A stretch of DNA of 64,000 nucleotides from Fischerella sp. PCC 9605 (GCF_000517105.1 NZ_KI912154.1:156869-220868); one strand, 5' to 3'; positions 8,506-17,661 are shown, numbered from the stretch's first letter. Numbers and translations: made by a program. Notes: generated by a model from the letters alone, not told the origin.

Positions 8506-9315
8506 ATGGAACAATGGGTAGATGAGCGGATTTGGTTAGCTTTGATGATTGGCAATTCCCGGTTGCACTGGGGTTTGTTTGAAAACAAAACACTTTGTCA
8601 CACCTGGGATACTGAATATTTACCTGAGTCTTTTGTGCAGCATCTAGCTAAATGTCAAACACTAGACGACTTACTAACAACCCTCTCCCCCTCTCCCAGA
8701 CGCGCCATGGCGCGTCTCTACATCTCTCCCCATCCCCCCCTCCTCCTCGCCTCAGTAGTTCCCAGCCAAACTGCACTGTGGCAAACCTATCCGAATGTTC
8801 GCGTAATTACTTTAGACAAAGTACCCTTCCAGGGTGTGTATCCTACATTGGGAATTGATCGTGCCTTAGCTTTATGGGGTGCAGGGACAACTTGGGGCTT
8901 TCCGATATTGGTGGTTGATGCGGGAACAGCACTCACTTTTACTGGTGCTGATGCTAACCAACATTTAGTAGGGGGTGCAATTCTGCCAGGATTGAGTTTA
9001 CAACTAGCGACTCTTGCCCAAAAAACCGGGCAATTACCAGATGTGGAGTTACCACAGCAACTTCCGCAACGCTTTGCTTTGACTACTCCAGAAGCGATGC
9101 AAAGTGGGGTGATTTATACCTTATTGGCTGGAATTAAAGATTTTTTAGAGGCATGGTGGCGCTCATTTCCGGAAGGTAAGATTGCAATTACTGGGGGCGA
9201 TCGCACTTTATTAATTAACTATCTCCAATCTCGATTTCCTGAGATTGCAAACCGTTTGGTTGTGGAACCGAATTTGATATTTTGGGGAATGCAAAAAATA
9301 GTAGATAGTAGATAG
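8506..9315 (+). CDS. coaX: Type III pantothenate kinase
   Basis: Phosphorylates pantothenate, the first step of coenzyme A synthesis. Type III (ASKHA fold) signatures are [12 protein letters not shown] (phosphate motif, with Met where many families have Asp; I recall this form from cyanobacteria), [14 protein letters not shown] (about residues 143-156) and [11 protein letters not shown]. Between residues 60 and 80 lies [20 protein letters not shown], coded by a repeat whose core is a perfect palindrome (8698-8717); it falls between conserved blocks and looks like an in-frame insertion. The C-terminus runs into an STRR array and takes its stop codon from it. Confidence 0.92.
   Translation: MEQWVDERIWLALMIGNSRLHWGLFENKTLCHTWDTEYLPESFVQHLAKCQTLDDLLTTLSPSPRRAMARLYISPHPPLLLASVVPSQTALWQTYPNVRVITLDKVPFQGVYPTLGIDRALALWGAGTTWGFPILVVDAGTALTFTGADANQHLVGGAILPGLSLQLATLAQKTGQLPDVELPQQLPQRFALTTPEAMQSGVIYTLLAGIKDFLEAWWRSFPEGKIAITGGDRTLLINYLQSRFPEIANRLVVEPNLIFWGMQKIVDSR
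8698..8717. repeat. 20-bp palindromic repeat inside coaX
   Basis: AGACGCGCCATGGCGCGTCT is its own reverse complement and is followed by CTACATCT. In this frame it encodes RRAMAR. The identical 20 bases occur in recG at 32081-32100, read there in a different frame. Confidence 0.9.
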
Positions 9316-9368
9316 TAGTTATAGTTAATACTTGTTTCCCACTAACCACTAACTACTAACCACTAACC
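9298..9368. repeat. STRR inverted array between coaX and hydrolase
   Basis: AATAGTAGATAGTAGATAGT on the left and CACTAACCACTAACTACTAA on the right form an imperfect hairpin. The stop codons of both convergent genes (9313-9315 and 9356-9358) are taken from the array. Confidence 0.75.
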
Positions 9369-10174
9369 CCTTTAATAAAATCCCGAATATCTTCGGCAAC
9401 AATAGCAGCACAAATTTCTGGTAAATTATGTTCACCGTGGGCAATGATTTTTAACTCTGCTTGTGGAATCACTCTTGCGTAAGAATTACTCTTAGCTAAT
9501 GCATCTAACGAGTCTTTTCCACCTTGCAAAATCAAAACTGGAACTGTCAAAAACATCAATTTGTCTTGCAATAATTCAGCACGAATTTCTGGCAACTGTC
9601 GTAGGAATAATAGCTGACTTGCTGTTGGGTATTGCAGCATCAGTTGGCGTTGTTGCCAAGCTTGTTCGATTTTTTTGTCTAAACCTAGGATTTGAGTTAA
9701 TGGGCGAAGTAATCGCAATATTTTAAATACCCACAGGGGAAGCTTTACCAAACTCTGCATGTTTTTCCAAACTTTGTCTAGTTCCTCAACCTCTACACCC
9801 TCTGGTGCTAATAGTACCAAACCATATATTTGTTCTGGATATTTCAGTGCATAGGTAGACGCAATCCAACCCCCAAGGGAATGCCCTACCAAATACACCT
9901 TTTCTAATTTCAAAGCATGTATTAACTCAGCTAGAGATTCGACTTGTAAATCAATTGAGTAGTGAATATTTGGATAATCTGATTCACCAAAACCGAAAAA
10001 ATCTGGCGCAAAACAATGAAAATTCTGTGATAGCGACTCCATCACTGATACCCATTGGCTACTATCGTTCCAAGCACCATGCAGCAAAATAACAGGAATT
10101 CCTTCACCAACTTCACGCCAAAATAATAACCCTTGAGAAAGCTTTCTCCGGGAGTTACGAAATAAACTATTCAT
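9356..10174 (-). CDS. Alpha/beta hydrolase fold protein
   Basis: Soluble hydrolase of unknown substrate. It shows HGAWNDSSQW (oxyanion-loop region, about residue 31), the nucleophile elbow GHSLGGW (Ser about residue 98), the acid in LQGGKDSLD and the His in AHGEHNLPE. 272 residues is normal. The last residues KGVSG are encoded by the flanking STRR array. Convergent with coaX; same strand as the Nudix gene, 112 bp apart with another STRR array between. No context that fixes a substrate. Confidence 0.88.
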   Translation of the reverse strand: MNSLFRNSRRKLSQGLLFWREVGEGIPVILLHGAWNDSSQWVSVMESLSQNFHCFAPDFFGFGESDYPNIHYSIDLQVESLAELIHALKLEKVYLVGHSLGGWIASTYALKYPEQIYGLVLLAPEGVEVEELDKVWKNMQSLVKLPLWVFKILRLLRPLTQILGLDKKIEQAWQQRQLMLQYPTASQLLFLRQLPEIRAELLQDKLMFLTVPVLILQGGKDSLDALAKSNSYARVIPQAELKIIAHGEHNLPEICAAIVAEDIRDFIKGVSG

Positions 10175-10200
10175 TTTTAGTTACTAATTCACTTTTAAAT

Positions 10201-10276
10201 CGATAGTAGTTAGTAGATAGTAGTTAGTAGTTAGTGGTTAGTTGTTTACTACTAGCTACTAACTACTAACTACTAC
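10201..10276. repeat. STRR inverted array upstream of the hydrolase
   Basis: GATAGTAGTTAGTAGATAGT and then CTACTAGCTACTAACTACTA make an imperfect hairpin between the Nudix stop and the hydrolase start. Confidence 0.7.
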
Positions 10277-10286
10277 CCAATAAAAA

Positions 10287-10781
10287 TTATGCCAGTGTTG
10301 TCAGACCTCTTAAGTAGTCTTCTAACTGGCGATTGTGATCGTGAGACATCTGTTCTGGAGGTAGAGAATCAAGTGAGAAAGCCTGGATTTCCATTACTTC
10401 CAAATCATCTTGAACTTCCATTCTCCCCTGCACTTCTGCTTCCACCACGATACAAATCGAATGAATTCTCGGATCGCGATCTGGTGCAGAGTAAACTCCC
10501 ACTAGACGTCGAATCCTGACTAAATCAAGTCCGGTTTCTTCCATCAATTCTCGGCGAACTGCGTTAGGTACATCCTCTCCCCAGTCCACCATACCTCCAG
10601 GTAATGCCCAGCGACCATTATCTCGTCGCCGGATCAGTACAATCCTACCATCAGGCAAAATTGGGATGATACTTGTGCCAGGGATCGGATGACGGAAAAT
10701 AATCCCCAGTACGGTTTGTCCAAAACGCCATATACTACGTGTGGACTGGATAGCCACAGTAAAAAAAGCCAGAACGTTCAA
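10287..10781 (-). CDS. Nudix hydrolase
   Basis: Hydrolase of a nucleoside-diphosphate-linked compound; substrate unknown. The Nudix box is complete: GGMVDWGEDVPNAVRRELME followed by ETG (about residues 60-83). The first 30 residues (LAFFTVAIQSTRSIWRFGQ) are hydrophobic and may be a membrane-proximal helix. The only upstream initiator giving the full frame is TTG at 10781 with a poorly spaced GAGGG; a GTG at 10757 is an alternative. The roughly 800-base region upstream has no gene on this strand. Confidence 0.85.
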   Translation of the reverse strand: MNVLAFFTVAIQSTRSIWRFGQTVLGIIFRHPIPGTSIIPILPDGRIVLIRRRDNGRWALPGGMVDWGEDVPNAVRRELMEETGLDLVRIRRLVGVYSAPDRDPRIHSICIVVEAEVQGRMEVQDDLEVMEIQAFSLDSLPPEQMSHDHNRQLEDYLRGLTTLA

Positions 10782-11580
10782 CCCTCAAATCTTTGTAAAT
10801 ACTTACGTTATACTTTATCAGTTGCTCACTATTCACGTTTGCTCAACAACTAGAATATTGAGTAGCTTTTTATACAAAAATACTTTATGATTTTGATTCT
10901 GATTCCAATAATTAGCGAATATTACGTAAATTTTACCATTTTTTGGAAAAAATCAAAAATTATGTGCGTATACATACATAATATTAGCAGGAGCAACTAC
11001 ATAACTGAGTAGAAGCTAAGATAGTGAGTTTTTTCTTCTTAAATACGGTTTGATAAAACCTTAAATGTAGTCTTTTTTTTCTACTGCGAGACCGAAGAAA
11101 ATTTTTAGATCAAAAATTTGTGATTTTAATATTGTATATTTCCTCTCAAGATACTTACAGTCTCGGTTTTGTCAGAAAATATAAAGAATACTCATGACTA
11201 TATTTTTGAAGTAGTGTAATTTGAATCGCTGCTTGGTATTTGATTGTTTCTCCTAGTTGTGATTCATTAGCTCATCCTCAAATTGCCGTTGACACAATAA
11301 AGTAGAATGAGTTAAGCTAGATTGCTGTTTAATAATCTGGCGCAGTAATTCCCTAGTGGAAAATGAAACTACGGAATAAAAGCGTCACATATCCTACAAT
11401 TAGGAAATATCTAAACCGCTAGTAAAGTGAGAAGAATAAACGCTATCAGCGAGCTTCTCAGAGCATACGGGAGTGTTCAAGCTGAAGTAAGCTAGAACTA
11501 ATATATCAAGACTATTGTTAGCTGACACTGCCCAAATTGCGCTTAATTCCAGCTTTTTGTTGTTTATTTATGAGGTGAAC
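10782..11580. other. Long AT-rich intergenic leader before the small basic protein
   Basis: About 800 bases, strongly AT-rich in the first half, divergent between the Nudix gene and the basic protein. No coding frame of convincing quality, tRNA or array was found. A TTGACA is present near 11290 without a well-spaced -10 element. Length suggests a long 5' leader or an unrecognised RNA. Confidence 0.4.
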
Positions 11581-11745
11581 ATGGCTAAGCGCCGTAATCC
11601 AAAAAAAGAAAAGGCGCTACGGAACCAGGCATATGCCCGAAAGTTTCGTAAACGGACTACAACAGGGCGGATGCAAAGAAGGTTCCAACAAAGATCGCCC
11701 AAGAGTGAAGAGGATGAGGGAGCAGCAGCAATTGACGCTGAATAA
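11581..11745 (+). CDS. Small basic conserved cyanobacterial protein, 54 residues
   Basis: Unknown function. Begins MAKRRNPKKEKALRNQAYAR, rich in Lys/Arg over the first 40 residues, then an acidic tail KSEEDEGAAAIDAE. The charge split suggests nucleic-acid or ribosome association, but that is inference. I choose ATG at 11581 because TGAGGTGAAC precedes it at proper spacing; a TTG start 66 bases upstream would add a non-basic extension without a ribosome site. I remember similar short proteins in many cyanobacteria but no assigned role. Confidence 0.75.
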   Translation: MAKRRNPKKEKALRNQAYARKFRKRTTTGRMQRRFQQRSPKSEEDEGAAAIDAE

Positions 11746-11780
11746 TTTGCCTACTCAATTATTTACTCTTTTATACTGTT

Positions 11781-11850
11781 AATGGTTAGTAGTTAGTGGT
11801 TAGTAGTTAGTAGTTGGTTGTTTACTACTATCTACTAACCACTAACTAAT
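11781..11850. repeat. STRR inverted array between basic protein and argH
   Basis: TTAGTAGTTAGTGGTTAGTA followed by GTTGTTTACTACTATCTACT and AACCACTAACTAAT. It lies between two convergent genes and can fold from either strand, so may act as a shared transcript end. Confidence 0.75.
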
Positions 11851-11852
11851 AG

Positions 11853-13238
11853 CTATTTGTTAATTTGAACGCGGGCAGCCAGCAGTGCTGATTTTACCTG
11901 CTCAAAGCCTGTACCACCATAACTGTTGCGGGCTGCAACTACTTGCCGAGGTGATATTGCCTCGTAAATATCTGCTGCAAATGCTGGATGGATTTGTTTC
12001 CACTCCTCCAAGGTCAAATCTTTGAGAAGTTTACCAGCAGCAATACTGGTTTTTACTACCTTACCCACGAGATTGTAAGCTTCTCGGAAGGGTATACCTC
12101 GTGCAGCTAAATAATCTGCTACATCTGTAGCATTGGAAAAGTCTTCTCCCACTGCTTCTGCCAAGCGTTGGGTACGAAATTCCAAGCCTTCACGCAGCAA
12201 AATTGTCATTGCTTCTAGACATGCTTTGATAGTATTAACGCTGTCAAATAGTCCTTCTTTATCTTCTTGCAGATCTTTGTTGTATGCCAAAGGCAACCCC
12301 TTCATGATTACCAACAAAGCCTGGAGATGACCAAATACGCGCCCTGTTTTACCTCGCACTAATTCTGGCACATCGGGGTTTTTCTTTTGAGGCATAATGC
12401 TGGAACCAGTGGCACAGCTATCTTTGAGGATGACAAAACCAAATTCTTCAGACGCCCAGAGTATGATTTCTTCTGAAAAACGGCTGAGATGAACCATAAT
12501 TAGGCTGGCAGCACATAAAAATTCGATCGCAAAATCGCGATCGCTCACCCCATCCAAGCTATTCGCATAAACACTATCAAAATGCAACAACTCAGCTGAG
12601 TAATGGCGGTCTATAGGGAAAGTAGTTCCTGCTAAAGCACCGCAACCCAAGGGAGAAATATTCACTCGGCGATAAACATCTCCCAAACGTTCCCAATCCC
12701 GTTGTGCCATCTGAAAGTATGCTAGCAAGTGGTGAGCTAAACTCAGTGGTTGGGCGCGTTGCAGGTGAGTATAGCCTGGAATGAGAGTTTCAATGTTCTT
12801 TTCGGCAATATCTAAAAGCACTTGTTGAAACTCTCGCAATTGCTCACGAATTTGTTGGATTTGGTCGCGCAGATAAAGTCTCGTGTCCGTACCTACCTGG
12901 TCATTACGAGAACGACCAGTATGTAGTTTTTTACCTACATCTCCAATAATTTCCACAAGGCGACGCTCAACGGCAAAATGCACATCTTCTGCTTCAATAC
13001 CTGGGTTAAACTTGCTTTGCCGATATTCTTGACGAATTTGTTCTAGACCTGCAACTAATTGCTCTCCTTCTTCTGCGGAAATGATGCCGCATTTGGCCAG
13101 CATCTGGGCATGAGCAACAGAACCAGTCAGGTCATATTCTATTAATTCAATGTCAAAATTAATACTTGCATTAAAACGAGCGATCGCAGGGTGTAGCGCT
13201 GATTCAAACCGCTGACTCCAAGTTTGCTGTTCAGTCAT
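11853..13238 (-). CDS. argH: Argininosuccinate lyase
   Basis: Last step of arginine synthesis: argininosuccinate to arginine and fumarate. Fumarase/aspartase superfamily signature [11 protein letters not shown] at residues 278-288 with the catalytic Ser loop, plus [10 protein letters not shown] (about 155-164) and TGRSRNDQ (about 107-114). 461 residues, full length. ATG at 13238. Its substrate is made by argG at 40448, far away, and its product feeds cyanophycin synthetase at 20659. Single-gene unit with STRR material on both sides. Confidence 0.97.
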   Translation of the reverse strand: MTEQQTWSQRFESALHPAIARFNASINFDIELIEYDLTGSVAHAQMLAKCGIISAEEGEQLVAGLEQIRQEYRQSKFNPGIEAEDVHFAVERRLVEIIGDVGKKLHTGRSRNDQVGTDTRLYLRDQIQQIREQLREFQQVLLDIAEKNIETLIPGYTHLQRAQPLSLAHHLLAYFQMAQRDWERLGDVYRRVNISPLGCGALAGTTFPIDRHYSAELLHFDSVYANSLDGVSDRDFAIEFLCAASLIMVHLSRFSEEIILWASEEFGFVILKDSCATGSSIMPQKKNPDVPELVRGKTGRVFGHLQALLVIMKGLPLAYNKDLQEDKEGLFDSVNTIKACLEAMTILLREGLEFRTQRLAEAVGEDFSNATDVADYLAARGIPFREAYNLVGKVVKTSIAAGKLLKDLTLEEWKQIHPAFAADIYEAISPRQVVAARNSYGGTGFEQVKSALLAARVQINK

Positions 13239-13253
13239 AGATAGGGCAATGAT

Positions 13254-13318
13254 GAATTCTAAATTATGAATGATGAATGATAAAATTTTTCATAATTCAT
13301 CATTCATCATTCATCATT
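13254..13318. repeat. ATTCATC heptad inverted repeat
   Basis: AAATTATGAATGATGAATGA on the left and TCATAATTCATCATTCATCA on the right form a long AT-rich hairpin between the small membrane protein and argH. Confidence 0.75.
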
Positions 13319-13320
13319 CT

Positions 13321-13527
13321 TTAGCCATAACTTGTTAGATTCCGAATCATATAACCAATTCCTAATCCAATCAATAGTGCCCAAGCTTGACCTGACTGCA
13401 CAAAATGAGTAAAAGCTTTTTGCATTTGACCGATTAAGTTTGGATCTGTAATATTTTGAGCCAATAGCGTCCAATACCCTGGTAAATGCCAAATTATATG
13501 AGATGCCGAATCACTAAAAATATTCAT
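13321..13527 (-). CDS. Small protein with one membrane segment, 68 residues
   Basis: Not recognised. Using ATG at 13527 the protein starts MNIFSDSASHIIWHLPGYWT and has one hydrophobic segment near the C-terminus (AWALLIGLGIGYMIRNL). The frame is open a further 54 codons upstream, but that part (a Lys/Gly-rich run, EEGKRGKGKGERK) is translated repeat DNA, so I prefer the internal start. The ribosome site is weak. It sits 83 bp upstream of argH on the same strand. Confidence 0.5.
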   Translation of the reverse strand: MNIFSDSASHIIWHLPGYWTLLAQNITDPNLIGQMQKAFTHFVQSGQAWALLIGLGIGYMIRNLTSYG

Positions 13528-13628
13528 ATTTTTTAATAAATTACAATCATTAAGGCAGCAGGGGTAAAGGGGAATGGTTAAAGGAAAAACCTTCCTTTCA
13601 CCCTTACCCTTTCCCCTTTTCCCTTCTT

Positions 13629-13697
13629 CTACGTTGATATACAAACTGTCAGCAAAAAACTCAAGGCAAATGCAGCCAATGTCACCCAAAATTTCAT
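13629..13697 (-). CDS. Possible 22-residue membrane peptide
   Basis: ATG at 13697 opens MKFWVTLAAFALSFLLTVCI and stops two codons later. It is almost entirely hydrophobic, like a small photosynthetic-complex subunit, but I cannot match it to one, and there is no good ribosome site. The same DNA read in another frame is the upstream extension of the 68-residue protein. Low support; listed because such short genes are often missed. Confidence 0.2.
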   Translation of the reverse strand: MKFWVTLAAFALSFLLTVCIST

Positions 13698-13734
13698 TTT
13701 GACCAATATATTAGGTTTACATCACCGTCATAAC

Positions 13735-14523
13735 TTAAGAATCAGACGATGCCAACCGCAATTTCTCGGCTGTTCGCAAAATTTGCCCTGCTAACACTGC
13801 TGCGCCGAAGCCATTATCGATATTTACCACACCAACACCCGCCGCACAAGAATTAAGCATTGTCAAGAGGGGTGCTAGCCCTCCAAAACTTGCACCATAA
13901 CCGATGCTAGTAGGAACGGCAATCACCGGACAATCTGCTAAGCCAGCAACTACGCTAGGTAAAGCGCCTTCCATACCTGCTACGACAATCAACACTGATG
14001 CTGAAGTAATGACATGGCGATTATTCAGCAAACGGTGAATCCCAGCAACGCCTACATCCCAAAGACGCTGGACACGAAAACCAGAAAGTTCCGCTGTGAC
14101 AGCAGCTTCCTCAGCTACGGGTAAGTCAGCAGTACCAGCAGAAAGAATCCCAATGATACCGGAATAGCGTGGTTCGATGGTGGGAGGAGTAATGGCACAA
14201 ATTCGCGCCGACTCGTAGTATTGCAAACCTCTGACCTTTGGTTGCAGTGCAGCATAAACTGCTGGTTCGATGCGAGTTGCCATCACCACTGGGTTGCGGA
14301 GGCGCATCACCTCCATAATTTGAGCAATCTGAGTGGGAGTTTTGCCAGGTCCCCAAATCACTTCCGGGAAGCCAGTTCTTAAGGCGCGATGATTATCAAT
14401 TTTGGCAAACTCACCTACAGGTTCATATGCTAAATGTTTGAGTTCGTCTAGTGCCAGATCTGGGGACACGTTACCATTGGCAACGCTTTCCAAGAGCGAT
14501 CGCAAAGTTTTGTCATTGGTCAT
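13735..14523 (-). CDS. larB: LarB, nickel pincer cofactor synthesis (PurE-like)
   Basis: Carboxylates and hydrolyses nicotinic acid adenine dinucleotide to start nickel-pincer nucleotide synthesis. The C-terminal half is an AIR-carboxylase/PurE-type domain: GIIGILSAGTADLPVAEEAA, LWDVGVAGIHRLL, VVAGMEGALPSVVAGL and PTSIGYGASFGG. The N-terminal EVIWGPGKTPTQI block is typical. 262 residues. LarC and LarE are not in the window. The start codon and first codons (MTNDKT) lie in a GTCATTG heptad repeat. Confidence 0.93.
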   Translation of the reverse strand: MTNDKTLRSLLESVANGNVSPDLALDELKHLAYEPVGEFAKIDNHRALRTGFPEVIWGPGKTPTQIAQIMEVMRLRNPVVMATRIEPAVYAALQPKVRGLQYYESARICAITPPTIEPRYSGIIGILSAGTADLPVAEEAAVTAELSGFRVQRLWDVGVAGIHRLLNNRHVITSASVLIVVAGMEGALPSVVAGLADCPVIAVPTSIGYGASFGGLAPLLTMLNSCAAGVGVVNIDNGFGAAVLAGQILRTAEKLRLASSDS

Positions 14524-14612
14524 TGGTCATTTGTCAACTGTTGGTTGTTGTTTGTTGATTGTTGGTTGTTATTGACTACTAATTACTAACCACCAACTAC
14601 CAACTACCAACT
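14522..14612. repeat. STRR repeats overlapping the larB start
   Basis: GTCATTGGTCATTGGTCATT supplies the larB start codon on the minus strand; then TTGTTGGTTGTT units and an inverted CTACTAATTACTAACCACCA follow to the end of the solute-binding protein gene. Confidence 0.7.
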
Positions 14613-14617
14613 AATAA

Positions 14618-16402
14618 CTAATCTGTTACTTTGATTTCGTGAATATTCCAGAATGCGCCACCAAGAGCAGAGAATTGAATGCCTTCAAAACGATTTCGCA
14701 CTGCTGCCATTGAGTATGGATTAACTAGATAAATAAAGGGTAAATATTCCTGCGTAATTCGTTGAGTTTTGGCATAAATTGCTTTCACTTTTGCTTCATC
14801 AAACTCTTGCGTGGCTTTAATATAAAGTTTGCCAATTTCAGCTTCCCAAGGTGCTACTTCCCAACCTTGAATCGGCTTTTGTCCTGGTTGGGGTTTTTGA
14901 TTAAACATATGCAATCCCCCTTCAGGAAACCAGACATTAGCACCATCATTTGGTTCTAAGCCACCAGTTAAACCCAACAACGCAGCTTCCCAGTCTAAGC
15001 TGTTAGAGAGCTTATCTGTATAAGTATTCCAAGCAATGGGAGTAAAATCCACTGTAATTCCAATTTTGGCAAGATCTCGCTTAATTTGCGAACCCATTGC
15101 TTCACGGATTTTATTTCCAGCATTGGTAAGCAAACTGAAGCGGACGCGATTACCTTCAGAGTCGAGTAACTGACCTCTATTGTCGTATTTAAATCCTGCT
15201 TTTAGTAGCAGTTGCTTTGCTTTTTCTGGATTGTAATTGTAGGTTTTTAATCCTTCTTTAACCGAAAGGTAATAGGGACTCTGTACTGTAATTGGTGAAT
15301 CTTGTGGTTGACCTAAGCCGCGAAAAGTATTGTTAATCATTGTTTGGCGGTCAATGGCATAGGCTACAGCCTGCCTAAATTCAACTGTATTAAACCAACG
15401 TGACTTGATTGGATTAACTAGCGGTTTTCCATCTCTTTTACCTTTATTTAGATTAAAGCAAACAAAGTTTGTACCTGTTCCCGGTTCATTGCCGTAGATG
15501 TTGAAATTACCTTGTTTTTCTTGCCGCTTCAGTAAAGAAAAGTAGTCTGGTGACACACTAATAGAATCTAACCCTCCAGAACGAAATTGCAGCAAGGCAG
15601 TGTCTGTAGACTCCACTATTTGCCAAACTATACGTTCAATGTAAGGTTGATGATTACCTTGCTTATCTTTGCGCCAGTAGTAAGGATTGCGCCGGAACAC
15701 CACGCGTTGACTAGTATCGTAACGCTCTAACTTGTAAGGGCCATTAACAATTATTTGCTCTGGAGGAGTATCGACGCCCCATTTTTGCAGGAATATCGGC
15801 TTTCCTTCTCCATCTTTCTTTTGAACGTATTCGCGTAGCGCATGGGCTGGCAAAATTGGAGTACCTGTATTCAGTAAGAAAGGTCTAAACGGTTCTGGTA
15901 GGGTAAATTCTACTCGGCGTTCATCCAGTTTCTTGACAATAGGTAATTTACGACTTTCGCCAATTCTAAAAGCGTCTTTAACATCTGTAGGAATGGCTTC
16001 GTTAAAGTAAATATCATTGTAAGTAAATACTACATCGTCCGCTGTGAGAGGCTTCCCATCAGACCATTTCAAACCTGGGCGTAAGGTAAAAGTAAACCGT
16101 AATTTATCATCAGATATTTGCCAGGATTCTGCTAAGGCTGGCTCTACCTCAGCAGTTATGGGATTTTGGTTGATTAAGCCTTCATAAGTTAAACCAAAAA
16201 TATTCGGTGATTCTTGACTAAGAGGATAGTTAAAGGTTTTAGGATCGCTCAAAATGCTCAATACCATTTGCGGTACTTGAGCAGCTTGTGTTTGAAAATT
16301 AGCTGGGTTGCAAGCGATAACTGTGAGTGAAGCTATCAAAGCCAGAATTGCTGGCAAACGAAAATGTTTAATTCTGGGAAGGATACTAGCAAAATTCATC
16401 AT
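14618..16402 (-). CDS. ABC transporter substrate-binding lipoprotein, family 5 (peptide/nickel type)
   Basis: Periplasmic ligand receptor of a Dpp/Opp-like importer. From ATG at 16402 (MMNFASILPRIKHFRLPAIL) a signal helix leads to TVIACNP, a lipobox with Cys about residue 31. The family 5 signature region includes LAESWQISDDKLRFTFTLRP, GLKWSDGKPLTADDVVFTYN and DLAKIGITVDFTPIAWNTY. The frame is open to 16492, overlapping the PIN gene; I reject that because the signal peptide would be internal. About 594 residues. No permease or ATPase is adjacent, so the rest of the transporter is elsewhere. Peptide versus metal-chelate substrate is open. Confidence 0.9.
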   Translation of the reverse strand: MMNFASILPRIKHFRLPAILALIASLTVIACNPANFQTQAAQVPQMVLSILSDPKTFNYPLSQESPNIFGLTYEGLINQNPITAEVEPALAESWQISDDKLRFTFTLRPGLKWSDGKPLTADDVVFTYNDIYFNEAIPTDVKDAFRIGESRKLPIVKKLDERRVEFTLPEPFRPFLLNTGTPILPAHALREYVQKKDGEGKPIFLQKWGVDTPPEQIIVNGPYKLERYDTSQRVVFRRNPYYWRKDKQGNHQPYIERIVWQIVESTDTALLQFRSGGLDSISVSPDYFSLLKRQEKQGNFNIYGNEPGTGTNFVCFNLNKGKRDGKPLVNPIKSRWFNTVEFRQAVAYAIDRQTMINNTFRGLGQPQDSPITVQSPYYLSVKEGLKTYNYNPEKAKQLLLKAGFKYDNRGQLLDSEGNRVRFSLLTNAGNKIREAMGSQIKRDLAKIGITVDFTPIAWNTYTDKLSNSLDWEAALLGLTGGLEPNDGANVWFPEGGLHMFNQKPQPGQKPIQGWEVAPWEAEIGKLYIKATQEFDEAKVKAIYAKTQRITQEYLPFIYLVNPYSMAAVRNRFEGIQFSALGGAFWNIHEIKVTD

Positions 16403-16430
16403 TTCAACATTTATAGTAGTGAACTTAATT

Positions 16431-17027
16431 TTACTGAGCTTGTAACCAACCGAGAAGGTTTTGAGTTTTATTAAAATACTGAATCCCAGCATCTTGTAAA
16501 ATTTCTATAACTTCCCGCTTGCCAAACTCCTTAGAATTGCTACTTAAAAAGACTTTAGTTTCATCAATATTTAAGCGTGCATGATGAATTATGCACTCTA
16601 AAATTAATTGGTCTATAATGTGTTTTTCCAATATTGTCCTATTTAAACTCCCTTGAAGTATGTCAGGATTTAATGTAATCATTTCTGCCTTGCTAGCAAG
16701 CAGGTTAAAAGCCAAATAAAAATTTCGTTCAATCTCATTTATTCTCTCCAAAAAGCTAATCCTAGATTGGTCTAGCAATGACCCCAGCAACTGTGAAGGT
16801 TGTGATTTTTTGGCTCTTTGTGCTTCGTTAATTTGGATGTCTAACCTGCGAAGAAAATCTTGGTTGTACTTTTCCCCTTGTTCTAAGGTAGTTAAAGCTT
16901 CTACATAACAAAAGCTAGGCACTGCTAGGCGAACTGAGTTGGGAGTATTTCTTAGTAAATTTTCCGCTTGAGAATCTTGCCCTTTAGCAATGCCCATCAA
17001 AAAATTAGTTTCAACGTAAAGTATCAC
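16431..17027 (-). CDS. PIN-like domain protein
   Basis: Probable RNase-fold protein. It begins ILYVETNFLMGIAKGQDSQA, the usual PIN strand with Glu where most have Asp. Further conserved acids are in PSFCYVEALTTL, TLNPDILQG and the closing VFLSSNSKEFG, which resembles the TnDkdF block. The start is probably GTG at 17027 or TTG at 17030; the longer frame overlaps the upstream gene. About 198 residues, larger than VapC toxins (about 130). Its start is 5 bases after the stop of the nuclease-like gene upstream, so the two are surely co-transcribed. Biological target unknown. Confidence 0.72.
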   Translation of the reverse strand: MILYVETNFLMGIAKGQDSQAENLLRNTPNSVRLAVPSFCYVEALTTLEQGEKYNQDFLRRLDIQINEAQRAKKSQPSQLLGSLLDQSRISFLERINEIERNFYLAFNLLASKAEMITLNPDILQGSLNRTILEKHIIDQLILECIIHHARLNIDETKVFLSSNSKEFGKREVIEILQDAGIQYFNKTQNLLGWLQAQ

Positions 17028-17032
17028 CAATG

Positions 17033-17497
17033 CTACCAAGACTGAGTAGTTCCCTCTTGTAATAACTCCAATAAACCTATTTTTGCCATATCTTTTGATG
17101 CTGGAGGTATCTCCGACTTCCAATGATAAGCCAAGTCACGCAGCCAAGCTTCTGTAAGTCCTGTCAGGTAAAGACTAAATATTTGTTTGCTATTGAATTT
17201 TGGTTCGTAATAACTTAGTGTTTCAGCAGTATTAAGACATAAAAGAGGTTCGGACAAATTTTTCCCATCCCATTTAAAAATTAAAATATTTTCTCCATCA
17301 ACAAGCATGGCAAAAGGAATTAAGGATTTTGATGCTTTTAAATAATCAATCAGTCGTAATATAGCGTATTCTTTAGTTTTTTTATCTTTAAAACTGAATG
17401 GAAAACCTTTAACTTCAGCTATGAGAACAACTTGTCCGTCTTTGTCTAAGGCAACGACATCAGGACGTTCTACATCTTCTAAATTTATGGCTTGCAT
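17033..17497 (-). CDS. PD-(D/E)XK nuclease-like protein
   Basis: Short protein of 154 residues with an N-terminal restriction-like core: ERPDVVALDKDGQVVLIAEV followed by KG, giving D and E-x-K at canonical spacing (D13, E28, K30 approximately). The rest (LRLIDYLKASKSLIPFAMLV, FKWDGKN) resembles type I restriction HsdR N-terminal-like or related domains. No helicase, methylase or specificity subunit is nearby. Tightly coupled to the PIN-like gene downstream. ATG at 17497. Function unknown; the pairing is the main clue. Confidence 0.65.
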   Translation of the reverse strand: MQAINLEDVERPDVVALDKDGQVVLIAEVKGFPFSFKDKKTKEYAILRLIDYLKASKSLIPFAMLVDGENILIFKWDGKNLSEPLLCLNTAETLSYYEPKFNSKQIFSLYLTGLTEAWLRDLAYHWKSEIPPASKDMAKIGLLELLQEGTTQSW

Positions 17498-17661
17498 GGC
17501 TCTAATTTTTCACCCAGTTAAGGTTTTTTACCCATTTATTTCTATCCTACTCATACTCTTGCACCTGCCCAATATCCGCCGGAATTAAAATTCGGAAATA
17601 GCTCAAGTAAGCTTTAGCTAACTCAGACAAGGGTTATAACTTGTTTTAAAGGGTTTGTCCC

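Noticed and set aside
16431..17497. VapBC toxin-antitoxin system
   Set aside because: The PIN-like protein is too large and its partner carries a nuclease core in place of a DNA-binding antitoxin fold.
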